Positions 1-9,655 of a stretch of DNA of 64,000 nt are shown here, piece by piece. The stretch covers positions 3,534,001-3,598,000 of the forward strand of contig CAWARU010000001.1 in the NCBI GenBank assembly GCA_963784575.1, written 5' to 3'. The DNA is from CAWARU01 sp963784575 (GTDB lineage Bacteria; Pseudomonadota; Gammaproteobacteria; UBA6186; Azoamicaceae). How positions within the stretch are numbered: the stretch's first letter is position 1; each line of letters begins with the position of its first letter. The notes below the pieces were generated by a model. It was not told where the DNA came from. It worked only from the letters and a program-made list of their open reading frames with translations, and did no database searches. The position numbers and the translations under genes were made by a program.

Positions 1-19
1 TATAAAAAGAGGTAACCTA

Positions 20-3000
20 ATGTCTAAAAAAGAATCTGATATTAAAGAGAAAATCATTCTGTCCAACATCAAACAGTTTCAGCATCAGTTTATTGCTATA
101 AATGGTCGTTTCTGGGTAGAAATTCTGAAAAAGCATTTAGACATAGATGCCAGACAAGTAGGTTTTTCGAGCGATATTCTTGTAAAATTATTTCAGACTC
201 TAATAAAGAAAAGGGAATTTGCTGCTTTGGAGAGTATCATTGATGCCTTCTTCAAACCAATGCGAAATATTGGCATCAGGAAATATAAAGACTGTACTCT
301 CCCTGAAGAAATAAATATTTATCTGCCATTCGAGAAATGTCTCATAGAAGCTGCAAGCACTGGCAATACAGATGCACTCAAGATACTGCTCAAGGACGTC
401 ACCGGATTAGATCCCAATACCTATCATTTTCATGGTGGCAATGCCTTAATGACAGCCTGCCATCGCGGCCATTCCAAGGCAATTGCCTTTCTCTTGAGTA
501 AAGGGGCTGATCCAAATATTAAAGATAAAAATCAACGCAGTGCACTGAGTTATGCCGTAGTACCGGGTGTTTGCATTGAAAATGAGAAAATAATACCTAT
601 ACCAAAAGAAGAACAGATAAAGTATGCGGGCGTTATTCAAATGTTATTATCTAAAAATGCCGACTCTGAAATCATTGACGAAAGTGGCAGGACAATTTCT
701 GACTATGTTTTTGAAACAGGAAATTTGCAAGCGGCTATTGTGCTCTTAAAACAGTCTGCAAAACTCAAGAATAATTTTGGAAAAATGCTGTTACAGACAT
801 TCATCCAATTCAGAAACGCCGCTATGCTGCAGGAAATGATTCAGGTCCCAGAAATAAAGCCATTAATTCTCTCTTGCTGCACTGAAAATCCTGTTATATT
901 TGAAACGCTGTTATTGAATGCCTTAGACACGGGTCTTATTGCGGAGGCCCACTCTAAATATCAAGGGATGAGGCACGAACCTAAGCAGGAACCTAGAATC
1001 GATTCAGCTGAACTCGCATCCACGGAAATGCATGCAAAATCCCTTTTTGAGATTGTAAAATTTTTTCTCGCAATAGGAATAAAACCCAGCATTGCGGATT
1101 TAAACCGAGTCATCAGAGGCAGGAGTTCAGAAATCCTAGATAAGTATCAACCCTATGCAGATAAAGTAGAGTATAGCAATTATGCTTTTTCTATTCTGAA
1201 ACTCATTCTTCAGCAGAAGTCTATCGATCTCAATCAATATGATGATACATTCACACCCTTGACTACTGCTGCATTATCAAGCCGCCTTAGCGTCATGCAG
1301 AGTTTATTGGAGGCCGGTGCCGATATCGATGCTCGAAACAAGGATAGATCCACAGCCTTGCTTTTTGCAGTGTATGAAGAACAGTGGACTTCTGTAGATT
1401 TTTTGTTGAATGCCGGGGCAAGTATTGATATCAAGCTTCCTAATGGTCTGAATACCTTATTTTTCGCAACCCTCGTAAACAATTATGATGTTGCGGAGCG
1501 CTTATTAAAAGCTAAGGCTGATCCGAATGTCATTCATTCTGTAAGCAATTATACCCCCTTAGTAGTCGCAATTATGCACCAAAATAGCAGGCTTGCACAG
1601 TTACTACTTGATCACGGTGCAATCCCACAATTCCTCCCGACCGAAGGGAATATTTCGGGAGAAATTGCTACATTTTTACGTACTGGAGTAAGGCCAGCAA
1701 TACCAACCCCTAAATCAGTACCCGAACAATTGACTTCAGGCGCAGATCCAAAAAATGGGGATCCTAACAGTGAGAATGAAGACGAAGAGATCCAAACATC
1801 GGAAACTCTCATTCTTGGCAGCAACGGCATTCCAGTAAAAACTCAAATAGGAAGCATCTTTAGCCCATTGAACGCTGCAGCTAGAAATGGCATGCCCGAA
1901 GTTGTGAAGCGGCTATTAGAAACGAAGGAATTTGTTCAAATAGAAAGAAAACTCCAAAGCGAACTGCTGGCTGAAGCACTGAAGTTGGCTGCCTTTAATA
2001 ATCAGCGAGAATGTTTTGATTTTATTATATTGTTGGATACGACATACAGTTTTTTAAGAAATAATTATAAAACCCTTTTAGAAGATCTGCTGGAGGGAGA
2101 CTCTCAAGACTATTTTGAGTTGATCTTTAAGTTGGCGTTACAAGATTTAGGTGTCCAAGGCAGAGATGAAGAGGGTCGTTCGCTTCTCATGTTGGCAGCG
2201 GCTGCGAAAGCAAGCGGAAAAGTAGCTTTTCTGATAAAGCAGGGTGCTGAAGTTAATGCTGTCACAAAGGATAACTGGTCTCCCTTGCATTTTGCCTGCT
2301 GGGGTGGTGATATCCAATCTGTTAAGTTGCTCTTGGCTGCAGAGGCATCCAATGACATTACAAATGACAAACTTGAAACGCCATTCATGATCGCTGTCAA
2401 GAATGGTTATGCAGTAATTCTTAAAACTATTTTTCAACAAAGAAAAGTTGATTTGCAGCACAGAAATTTATTAGGCTTAACTGCCTTGCAATTGGCAGGT
2501 GCAACTGTATTTGAATTGTTGGTGGAATTTGGTGCAAAACATGATAATAACGATGCTTTTCAAATCAATTTCAAATTAGCCTCTGCACTTTTTCTAGACG
2601 ATTTAGACTCGGTAGAGGAGAATATCCGGTTTGTCGATGTTAATAAGCCTTTAATTATCCCAAAAGAGTTATTGGATCAAGCACCCTCAAACTTTTTGTC
2701 CCAAACACCCATTCATTATTCAAATCCTTGCTCTCTTGCAATCAAAAAGTTAATGTTGAAACATTCTCTCTATAAATTGTATCCAGAGAGTTCAGTATCC
2801 GGTATAGATGCAGTAGTCGAAGCTGTTATGGTCAATTTGCAAGATATTCTCTTTTGCGAAGACGGCTCCCTAGAAGTGATACTGGACGACTCAAAAACCT
2901 TCATTTTACCCCAAGAGAGCCTGTTGGATTTGATTCAATGTGATGTTTCAAAATTGAGTCAAGCACCAGAATTTGAAAAAATTCTCTGGGGATTCACCAA

Positions 3001-4159
3001 AGAAGGAAAAGAGTCTCTAGAAAAAAGCAAACGGGAAGCTTTGCATTTGGCGGAAATAGGCGAAATTAATGATTTAAAGGAATCTTGCGTAGCGCTAGAG
3101 TTTCAGTTAGCGCGGCAATTTGATAGATTAGTCCAGTTTCACACAGCGCTTCTACAAAGATCAAAGTCTATGGCAGTACAATTTGAAGCACTGCCAGTAT
3201 TGAAAAAAACGCTGTTAGAAGAAAAAGCAGCTATTGATGTGCTGAAGTTTTCTAAGCAATCAGATGAAGCAGGGGATAAAACTGCTGCAAAATCGCGTCA
3301 AGAAGGACTGAAGAACAAGATAAAGGAATATCAGGCATTTATTCAGAGAATGAAATCACATTATATGGAAAAATTGACAGCGCTTGAGCATGAAATATTA
3401 ACAACAAAAACAATCACCGAAGTCAAGCCTCGGAGCATTTTGGATCAGGAAGCCGCTTCAAAATCAGGGCAAGGCAAGAAAGCAAAGAAAAAATTCAAGA
3501 AAAAACGAGGCGGTCTTGGTAGTTCTGTTGCATCACAGGCAGAAACTGCCAAAACAAGCACTGCACGCAAAAGCAAACTTGATGCAGAGTCTTCACTCAC
3601 TATCTCGCCGCCGCATCCTACAGTACAAGATCCTGGAACAGAACAACTTAAGATTGATGGCCGCGAGCCGCAGGAGGTCGACTTGAAATTGGTTTCACCC
3701 AAAACCCCTATTAAAAGTGCTGGAGGAATTGTCAAAATCCGGGATGAAGCCAGACATGAGATCTCTCACATGCGTTCAAAAGGCGTAGAAGCCTTAAAAC
3801 TATTAGCAATGCGATGTGGTTTGAACTTGGGGGTTAAACTCAATACGGATGACAAGCCAGCATCGAAAACTAAGACCTTCGTCCCGCCAAGAAAACATCG
3901 TAAAGCACCAGTGACCATTGCAGAATTTGTTCCCGAAATAAATGCATCGGGTCAGATCGTGATAGATAGTATTCCGCAGATTGAAGGAAGACCAGGAGAT
4001 CTGCTGCAACCAAGAGAACAACATCCAAGAGAAGGAGCGCCGTTACTGCTCTCTGTTCCGCCAGGCTTTGCGAGGTCACCATTAGATCCTAGGAACCCTA
4101 GGAAAGATCAATCCGATAAGTCGGATGCTTTTTCCTTGTTTAGTCGCCGCTTTTTCTAG
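20..4159 (+). CDS. Large ankyrin-repeat protein with coiled coil and basic patch (putative effector)
   Basis: A 1379-residue protein. Ankyrin-type helices occur in three blocks: about residues 115-180, 405-545 and 715-800, with typical motifs such as TPLTTAALSSR and SPLHFACWGGD. A charged helical, probably coiled-coil segment covers about residues 1000-1140. A very basic cluster (GKKAKKKFKKKRGG) lies near residue 1155 and is followed by a low-complexity tail. There is no signal peptide or membrane segment. The ATG is preceded by AGAGGT at a good distance. The TAG stop lies inside a GGGGTCAAG repeat copy that begins a palindromic element. Ankyrin proteins of this size in host-associated gammaproteobacteria are often secreted effectors; that role is inferred here. 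The basic cluster could act as a nuclear localisation signal or bind nucleic acid. The specific target is unknown. Confidence 0.85.
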   Translation: MSKKESDIKEKIILSNIKQFQHQFIAINGRFWVEILKKHLDIDARQVGFSSDILVKLFQTLIKKREFAALESIIDAFFKPMRNIGIRKYKDCTLPEEINIYLPFEKCLIEAASTGNTDALKILLKDVTGLDPNTYHFHGGNALMTACHRGHSKAIAFLLSKGADPNIKDKNQRSALSYAVVPGVCIENEKIIPIPKEEQIKYAGVIQMLLSKNADSEIIDESGRTISDYVFETGNLQAAIVLLKQSAKLKNNFGKMLLQTFIQFRNAAMLQEMIQVPEIKPLILSCCTENPVIFETLLLNALDTGLIAEAHSKYQGMRHEPKQEPRIDSAELASTEMHAKSLFEIVKFFLAIGIKPSIADLNRVIRGRSSEILDKYQPYADKVEYSNYAFSILKLILQQKSIDLNQYDDTFTPLTTAALSSRLSVMQSLLEAGADIDARNKDRSTALLFAVYEEQWTSVDFLLNAGASIDIKLPNGLNTLFFATLVNNYDVAERLLKAKADPNVIHSVSNYTPLVVAIMHQNSRLAQLLLDHGAIPQFLPTEGNISGEIATFLRTGVRPAIPTPKSVPEQLTSGADPKNGDPNSENEDEEIQTSETLILGSNGIPVKTQIGSIFSPLNAAARNGMPEVVKRLLETKEFVQIERKLQSELLAEALKLAAFNNQRECFDFIILLDTTYSFLRNNYKTLLEDLLEGDSQDYFELIFKLALQDLGVQGRDEEGRSLLMLAAAAKASGKVAFLIKQGAEVNAVTKDNWSPLHFACWGGDIQSVKLLLAAEASNDITNDKLETPFMIAVKNGYAVILKTIFQQRKVDLQHRNLLGLTALQLAGATVFELLVEFGAKHDNNDAFQINFKLASALFLDDLDSVEENIRFVDVNKPLIIPKELLDQAPSNFLSQTPIHYSNPCSLAIKKLMLKHSLYKLYPESSVSGIDAVVEAVMVNLQDILFCEDGSLEVILDDSKTFILPQESLLDLIQCDVSKLSQAPEFEKILWGFTKEGKESLEKSKREALHLAEIGEINDLKESCVALEFQLARQFDRLVQFHTALLQRSKSMAVQFEALPVLKKTLLEEKAAIDVLKFSKQSDEAGDKTAAKSRQEGLKNKIKEYQAFIQRMKSHYMEKLTALEHEILTTKTITEVKPRSILDQEAASKSGQGKKAKKKFKKKRGGLGSSVASQAETAKTSTARKSKLDAESSLTISPPHPTVQDPGTEQLKIDGREPQEVDLKLVSPKTPIKSAGGIVKIRDEARHEISHMRSKGVEALKLLAMRCGLNLGVKLNTDDKPASKTKTFVPPRKHRKAPVTIAEFVPEINASGQIVIDSIPQIEGRPGDLLQPREQHPREGAPLLLSVPPGFARSPLDPRNPRKDQSDKSDAFSLFSRRFF

Positions 4160-4264
4160 GGGTCAAGTCTCAATTCTAGGGGTCAAGTCTCAAAAGTAAA
4201 AACAAAAGCTGAAGTCATGACCTCTTCATTTTCTTTTGTTTTTACTTTTGAGACTTGACCCCTA
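4156..4264. repeat. Palindromic GGGGTCAAG element (MITE-like) between convergent genes
   Basis: A perfect 32-bp inverted repeat has arms at 4177-4208 and 4233-4264 with a 24-base loop. The outer end reads TAGGGGTCAAGTCTCAAAAG. The first 18 bases of the left arm are also present as a direct copy 20 bases earlier (4156-4173). The element supplies the TAG stop of the ankyrin gene and the last seven codons plus TAA of the phosphoribosyltransferase gene on the other strand. It can also act as a bidirectional hairpin terminator. GGGGTCA-ended palindromes of this kind resemble non-autonomous or REP-like elements; no transposase gene is nearby. Confidence 0.75.
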
Positions 4265-4871
4265 CAATATTAATAACCTCTTCATCCGAAACCTGCGTGA
4301 AATCCTGAAAGAATTGGCCGACAGCATAGAAAAATTCGGGTTCGGCAAGTGTCACGAGTTCATCCACTTCTTCCCGAATTTTTGCTGCACTGTCGACAGA
4401 GGAAACAGCGGCAGCAACAATTATTTTTCGCGGCTTCTGATGCTGTATTTCATGTATTGCTGCAAGGACTGTAGCACCGGTTGCTATGCCATCGTCTACA
4501 ATGATCACTGTTCTGTCTTTGTAGTTGGGATCTTTCAGGCCGTATTGTTTTTGCCTGGCCTTCAAAACGTCGAGCTGCTCTTTAGCGGCCTCTTGAATAT
4601 AGTGTTCACTCACGCCCATCATTTTGGCAAATGGCATTAGGTCTATAAAGCCAGACAGCCCAATCGATCCAACAGCAAGCTCTGGATTTTGGGGGGAAGG
4701 AATTTTGTGGACTAATACCACGCCAAGTTCTCCATTTAAGCCATCTGCGATGATCTTGGCCATCGGTACAGCACCGCGGGGAATAGCGAGCACTAAAGGA
4801 TTTTCTCCTTTGTAATGTTCCAACTTGTTGAGAAGCAGTTTTGCGGCTTCAATACGATTTGTCAGCATCAT
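4242..4871 (-). CDS. Phosphoribosyltransferase family protein
   Basis: A 209-residue type I phosphoribosyltransferase-fold protein. The PRPP-binding signature VIIVDDGIATGAT lies near residues 119-131. An earlier loop (VLVHKIPSPQNPELAVGSIG) matches the stand-alone family often annotated as predicted phosphoribosyltransferases, related to the ComF/Rv0571c group. Such proteins bind PRPP; the acceptor substrate cannot be read from sequence. The last residues (VGVKSQK) are encoded by the right arm of a palindromic repeat, so the native C-terminus has probably been replaced or extended by an inserted element. The gene is convergent with the upstream ankyrin gene and stands alone. Confidence 0.85.
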   Translation of the reverse strand: MMLTNRIEAAKLLLNKLEHYKGENPLVLAIPRGAVPMAKIIADGLNGELGVVLVHKIPSPQNPELAVGSIGLSGFIDLMPFAKMMGVSEHYIQEAAKEQLDVLKARQKQYGLKDPNYKDRTVIIVDDGIATGATVLAAIHEIQHQKPRKIIVAAAVSSVDSAAKIREEVDELVTLAEPEFFYAVGQFFQDFTQVSDEEVINIVGVKSQK

Positions 4872-4959
4872 TTGCGCACCTTGACCTAGATTGTAACCCA
4901 GCCATTATAAAACATTTATGATAATTTACCCATCCTCATTTTATTCATGATAGCAAGTT

Positions 4960-5946
4960 CTAATCTCTTTTATTGTTTGGATTTGATATTGTTTGGGTTT
5001 GATTTGCTATTTTGCTATGAAGATTAATAGGCTTATGATAGTGATCACTGTTTCGAATTTTTTCTTCATAATTCTTAATAACATCTTTGAATTCATTCAA
5101 GCCTTTTTCATATTCCTCAATGGGTTTTTGCAAATAATCCAGCGATTCCAGGATTTCAGTCACGGATTCTTTATCATGTATACCAGAACGTGTATACCAG
5201 TCATAAACCGTCACGGTCTCCCTAATCTTACGCAGATTTTGTCTTAATCCATCCACAGTATGTTTGGTGTCACGAAGTTCGATTGGATGATCATGATTAA
5301 AATAATAGAGATTAAATTGATCATTCTGTAATGAAAGGTGCAATATTTTTCTTTGCAGATCTACAATTTTAATCTGAACGGCAGTATCGCTGAGTTTTCT
5401 TTTCTTGTTCATCACCAGAACACTTTTTTTCGTAGATGCCTCAATTACCTTGAGCTTCTGCAAAATCACTTGTATTTGAATGAGTGCTTCTCTTTCTCGG
5501 AGTATTGTCAATGTGGCAATAGAGATATAATCGTTTTCAAGTTTGGCCATGATATTGAGTAGGGGCACCAGCGTCTTACTGTAATGCTCTCTGATATGAT
5601 GCAAAATTTCCTCTCTAGATAACAATTCTTTGGGGGTGGCGAATACAGAATCCATGAAGGTATTACTGGTCCGCATGAGACGATCCAGATCAGCAAAGCT
5701 TTCTGTGACAGTATGCAAATAATCCCCAATAAGAGGAAAATCCTGAAAATCTTCTACTAATAGTTGTATCTTCTCGTGTATTAAATTTTCAAGATGCTCG
5801 CTGGTGCCTTGTATTTCAGTGAATAAACTCCCAATATCGTCTTCTTTTAGTAAAGCAGTTTTATCGATCATAAAATCGATATCATTCTTCAATTCAGTTC
5901 TAAGCTGCTGTGTCGATAAAACCATGGATTGTTTTCCTGAAATCAT
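4960..5946 (-). CDS. Hypothetical helical protein
   Basis: About 328 residues, not recognised. The sequence is hydrophilic and predicted almost entirely helical, with long heptad-like stretches such as EKIQLLVEDFQDF and EYEKGLNEFKDVIKNYEEKI. It has no membrane segment or signal peptide and ends in an Asn/Thr/Gln-rich tail. Two ATGs lie close together. GGAG is directly adjacent to the upstream ATG at 5952 and six bases before the ATG at 5946, so the inner start is preferred. The gene is divergent from the downstream membrane-protein gene. It may be a lineage-specific effector or structural protein; no function can be assigned. Confidence 0.7.
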   Translation of the reverse strand: MISGKQSMVLSTQQLRTELKNDIDFMIDKTALLKEDDIGSLFTEIQGTSEHLENLIHEKIQLLVEDFQDFPLIGDYLHTVTESFADLDRLMRTSNTFMDSVFATPKELLSREEILHHIREHYSKTLVPLLNIMAKLENDYISIATLTILREREALIQIQVILQKLKVIEASTKKSVLVMNKKRKLSDTAVQIKIVDLQRKILHLSLQNDQFNLYYFNHDHPIELRDTKHTVDGLRQNLRKIRETVTVYDWYTRSGIHDKESVTEILESLDYLQKPIEEYEKGLNEFKDVIKNYEEKIRNSDHYHKPINLHSKIANQTQTISNPNNKRD

Positions 5947-6071
5947 CAGCATCTCCTATCTTAATTATTTTATTAGAGTGGACTTTTGCCCAAATGTTGC
6001 ATGACCTATATTGTTTTAGCCTCCACTTTAGGATAAAGTCTCATACTTTAACTCAGGTCGGGAGATATTCC

Positions 6072-6620
6072 TTGCGTATTCTAAAGAATTGCTATGAAAA
6101 AGTATTAACTTGGTCACGACATCCCAAAGCACCTTATTATTTAGCATTAGTAAGTTTTATAGATTCTTCATTTTTCCCTATTTCCCCAAATGTCATGGTC
6201 ATTCCAATGATGTACGCCATGCCAGAACGCGCATTTTTATTCGCTATCATTACCATTATTTCATCACTGATAGGCGGAATAGTAGGGTACGCTTTTGGCT
6301 ATTTTGCTTTTGAGTCAATCGTACACCCATTTTTGATTTGGATGGGCTACATGGATAAATATCAAGCTTGTTTACAGTGGTTTCAAGAATGGGGTTTTTG
6401 GGCAATTATTATAGGTTGTCTTTCACCTTTTATCCCGTATAAATTTTTTACCATTGGGGCAGGGGTTTTACAATTACCCCTAGGATGGTTCTTTTTAGCA
6501 TCTAGCATTGGCCGCTCCCTCCGCTTCTTTTTAATAGCAATTATTGTACGTTGGGGTGGTCCAAAATTGAAAACCTATTTAAAACGGGGTTTCGATCGTC
6601 TAAATGGTGAAAAAATTTGA
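6072..6620 (+). CDS. YqaA/DedA-family inner-membrane protein
   Basis: A 182-residue membrane protein. From the proposed TTG start (LRILKNCYEKVLTWSRHP) it matches the YqaA-type branch of the SNARE-associated/DedA family. Features include the motif VSFIDSSFFPISPNVM in the first hydrophobic region, a glycine-rich segment (IGGIVGYAFGYFAFE) and LSPFIPYKFFTIGAGVL. Four to five hydrophobic segments are visible. GGGAGA lies about seven bases before the TTG. The frame is open further upstream from 5910, but that extension overlaps the opposite gene and looks non-native. Family members act in membrane homeostasis or lipid flipping; the exact substrate is not known. Confidence 0.8.
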   Translation: MRILKNCYEKVLTWSRHPKAPYYLALVSFIDSSFFPISPNVMVIPMMYAMPERAFLFAIITIISSLIGGIVGYAFGYFAFESIVHPFLIWMGYMDKYQACLQWFQEWGFWAIIIGCLSPFIPYKFFTIGAGVLQLPLGWFFLASSIGRSLRFFLIAIIVRWGGPKLKTYLKRGFDRLNGEKI

Positions 6621-6749
6621 ATTTTTATCAATAGTTCACGTCAAAGAATATAAAAAGTATATAAACAGATAGGAATGTGATTCATCACATTATTAAGTTT
6701 AATATCTCTTAAATTTATCTTTAAAGATTTATTTCTTATAAGAGGAAAT

Positions 6750-7739
6750 ATGCGTGAATTTACATTTGAAAATTCAAATTCATCAGATTCAAATGCATAT
6801 GCAGATGAATTAGGAAATCCAAACTCACCAGATACTTCTTATTCTAATGAGCATGAATCTGATCGTGCGGATGCGGATGCAAATTCAAATCCAAATCAAA
6901 AATTGCCAAAAACACCTGAAAACTTCCGTGATGTTACTCAAATTTACTTAAACGAAATTGGATACCGACCTCGACTTTCACCTAAAGAAGAATATTGTAT
7001 AGCCTTAGCTGCAAAACAGGGCGATGAAGCTGCAAAAATAAAGATGATAGAAGGTAATCTACGCCTTGTCGTAAAAATCGCAAGACGTTATTTGCGTCGT
7101 GGCTTACCTTTAGCTGATTTGATTGAAGAAGGTAATTTGGGATTAATCCACGCCGTAGAAAAATTTGATCCCGAAAAAGGCTTTCGATTTTCTACTTATG
7201 CAACCTGGTGGATAAGGCAGTCTATCGAGCGTGCCATTATGAATTTTGCGAGAACCATCCGTGTTCCCGTCCATATCCTGAAGAATTTAAGCGCCTGCTA
7301 CAGGGTAATACGAGAATTGTCCAGGAAATATGAGCATTACCCCACCGTAGAAGAGGTTGCCATTATCCTGGATCAGCCAGTACATCAGATCGAGCAAATT
7401 TTACTTTTAGGTGACAAAACAAAATCCATTGATTCCTCTGAAAATCACGATCACAGTTTGCTTGAAACACTGCCCGACGAATCTTCTGTTGATCCTTATG
7501 TCTTTTTCCAAAAAGAAAAACTAAAAGAAGATATCACCCATTTCCTCGCTAGGTTACCCCAAAAATACCGCGAAGTGCTGGTCAGACGCTATGGACTTTT
7601 AGGACATGAAGTGAAAACCTTAGAAGAAATTGGTGATGAAATCGGCCTGACCCGTGAAAGAGTGCGGCAGATCCAAAGTGAAGCTATCAAGCGCTTGCGA
7701 CGCACGGTTCGTAAAAATGATATTCTAATCCAAGATTAA
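6750..7739 (+). CDS. rpoS: RNA polymerase sigma factor RpoS
   Basis: A 329-residue sigma-70-family factor of the RpoS group. After a low-complexity N-terminus rich in Asn, Ser and Asp (about residues 1-55) come region 1.2 (DVTQIYLNEIGYRPRLS) and region 2 (EGNLRLVVKIARRYLRRGL, then GFRFSTYATWWIRQSIERA). Region 3 and region 4 follow, with the helix-turn-helix GLTRERVRQIQSEAIKRLR. The YLNEIGY segment and short spacer separate it from RpoD, which is much longer. AGAGGA precedes the ATG. It directs stationary-phase or stress transcription; in related intracellular bacteria RpoS also controls effector expression and developmental forms. It is monocistronic here. Confidence 0.95.
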   Translation: MREFTFENSNSSDSNAYADELGNPNSPDTSYSNEHESDRADADANSNPNQKLPKTPENFRDVTQIYLNEIGYRPRLSPKEEYCIALAAKQGDEAAKIKMIEGNLRLVVKIARRYLRRGLPLADLIEEGNLGLIHAVEKFDPEKGFRFSTYATWWIRQSIERAIMNFARTIRVPVHILKNLSACYRVIRELSRKYEHYPTVEEVAIILDQPVHQIEQILLLGDKTKSIDSSENHDHSLLETLPDESSVDPYVFFQKEKLKEDITHFLARLPQKYREVLVRRYGLLGHEVKTLEEIGDEIGLTRERVRQIQSEAIKRLRRTVRKNDILIQD

Positions 7740-7911
7740 TCAAAACCTAAGTAAGTTTTAATTCTTACATAACTTTGTCTTGCTTGTGCTTGTATAAGAA
7801 CCATAATTCTGTTATCATTTAACTCCATCTATTGCCCATTTATTGTTCAAAATAAATTTTAAGCAAAAGTTAAGAACACTACAGATCGATATTCTATACT
7901 CGATCTGATCA

Positions 7912-7937
7912 AAGTCGATTAATTAAGTCGATTAATA
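7912..7937. repeat. 13-bp tandem duplication upstream of pyrG
   Basis: Two adjacent copies of AAGTCGATTAATT/A lie in the 264-base rpoS-pyrG gap. The gap also carries a looser repeat of GCATATCGA just before the pyrG start. One of several short tandem duplications at gene borders in this window. Confidence 0.7.
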
Positions 7938-8003
7938 TCGAAATTTGTTGATTAAAGCTGGAATACGTAGTGTTAAAATCATATCGAAGCATATCGAGGC
8001 ATC

Positions 8004-9655
8004 ATGACTAAATATATCTTTGTAACGGGCGGCGTTGTGTCATCCTTAGGGAAGGGCATAGCTGCGGCTTCTCTTGCGGCAATTTTAGAATCCCGTGGTT
8101 TACGAGTCAGTCTTCTTAAGTTTGATCCATATATTAATGTTGATCCAGGCACCATGAGTCCTTTCCAACATGGCGAGGTCTTTGTTACCGACGATGGCGC
8201 GGAAACAGATTTGGATTTAGGACATTACGAGCGCTTCGTTCGTACTACCATGTCCAAGGGCAATAATTTTACGACGGGACGTATCTATGCCAATGTCATT
8301 GCAAAAGAGCGCCGTGGTGATTATTTAGGCGCTACAGTGCAAGTCATTCCCCATATCACCGATGAAATCAAACATTGCATTCTGGATGGCACCAAGGAAT
8401 ATGATGTAGTATTGGTTGAAATCGGCGGCACGGTGGGTGATATCGAATCGCTGCCATTTTTAGAAGCTATCAGACAGCTGCGCATGGAGCTAGGGCAGCA
8501 TAATACACTTTTCATTCATCTCACCTTGGTTCCTTATATTGCCACAGCTCGTGAAATCAAAACCAAACCGACCCAGCATTCTGTCAAAGAATTGCGCTCT
8601 ATTGGTATTCAACCTGATGTCTTGATTTGCCGCTCCCAACAAACGCTGCGCGAATCCGATCGCCGTAAAATCGCCCTGTTTACCAATGTGGAAGAACGCG
8701 CTGTGTTTGCGTCACCAGATATGGCTACTATTTATGAAATCCCAATGGTGCTGCAAGCACAACATTTGGATGATATTGTACTCGAGAAATTAAATTTGGT
8801 TGCGGATAGCGCAGATTTGCAAGAATGGCAGAAAGTGGTAGATGATTTAAAACATCCCGAGAGAGAAGTACGCATTGCCATTGTTGGGAAGTACATAGAA
8901 ATGGGGGATTCCTATCGTTCGCTCCATGAAGCCTTGATTCATGCCGGAATTCATACCAGAACGCACGTTAAAATCGATTATTTTGATTCGACGGAGCTAG
9001 AACACCACAGCTCTGCCATGCTGAAAGGCTTTGATGGCATTTTAGTCCCCGGCGGCTTTGGGGAACGTGGCATTGAGGGCATGATTAAGGCAGCACAATT
9101 TGCAAGAGAAAATCAGGTACCTTATCTCGGTATTTGCTTAGGGCTGCAAATCGCCATCATTGAATTTGCCCGTCATAAAGCAAAAATGCCAGATGCCAAT
9201 AGCACAGAGTTTGATCCTGCCACTCCGTATCCAGTCATTGCATTGGTGACAGAATGGATGACTGAAAAAGGCACCAAGGAAAAAGAACCTCGAGTTCCGA
9301 GAAGGGCGGCACCATGCGTTTAGGCAGTCAGAAGTGTCGTTTAGAGGCTGGCAGTTTGACAGAGCAAATTTATGGACAAAATATCATTTCAGAACGGCAT
9401 CGTCATCGCTATGAAGTGAACGAAGTATTGCTGCCCAGAATTGAAAAAGAAGGCATGCGAGTTTCTGGGCGTTCCATGGATGGCAGTCTGGTTGAAATGA
9501 TTGAACTGCCAGATCATCCCTGGTTTGTGGCATCACAATTTCATCCTGAATTCAAATCAACACCAAGAGATGGACATCCGCTCTTTGCAGGTTTTATTGA
9601 AGCAGCATGCAAGCAGAGAGTGACAGAAACAAAAACAGAAAAGGTGAAAGCATGA
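8004..9655 (+). pseudogene. pyrG: CTP synthase, reading frame broken once
   Basis: CTP synthase converts UTP plus glutamine to CTP. The N-terminal synthetase domain (KYIFVTGGVVSSLGKGIAAA) runs to about residue 265. The glutamine amidotransferase domain follows, with the oxyanion segment GGFGERG, nucleophile region LGICLGLQ and catalytic FHPEF. The frame is lost at 9280-9284: the first frame reads GTKEKEPR, while the -1 frame gives the expected KRTSSSEKGGTMRLGSQKC. One missing A in a run of five A residues explains it. Both halves are otherwise fully conserved, so the gene is probably functional and the break is a consensus error or a very recent mutation. The last bases overlap kdsA (ATGA). 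A 439-residue product ending at 9323 would lack the C-terminal catalytic His/Glu. Confidence 0.92.

Noticed and set aside
4236..4815. Plus-strand open frames over the phosphoribosyltransferase gene
   Set aside because: Antisense to a well conserved enzyme; the translations match nothing and lack ribosome sites.
5910..6071. Upstream extension of the YqaA/DedA-type protein
   Set aside because: The first 54 codons overlap the opposite gene and its leader and do not resemble the family; a TTG with GGGAGA before it gives the normal N-terminus.
9280..9284. Programmed -1 frameshift in pyrG
   Set aside because: No X-XXY-YYZ heptamer with a following stem is evident, CTP synthases are not known to use recoding, and other conserved genes here show similar indels.
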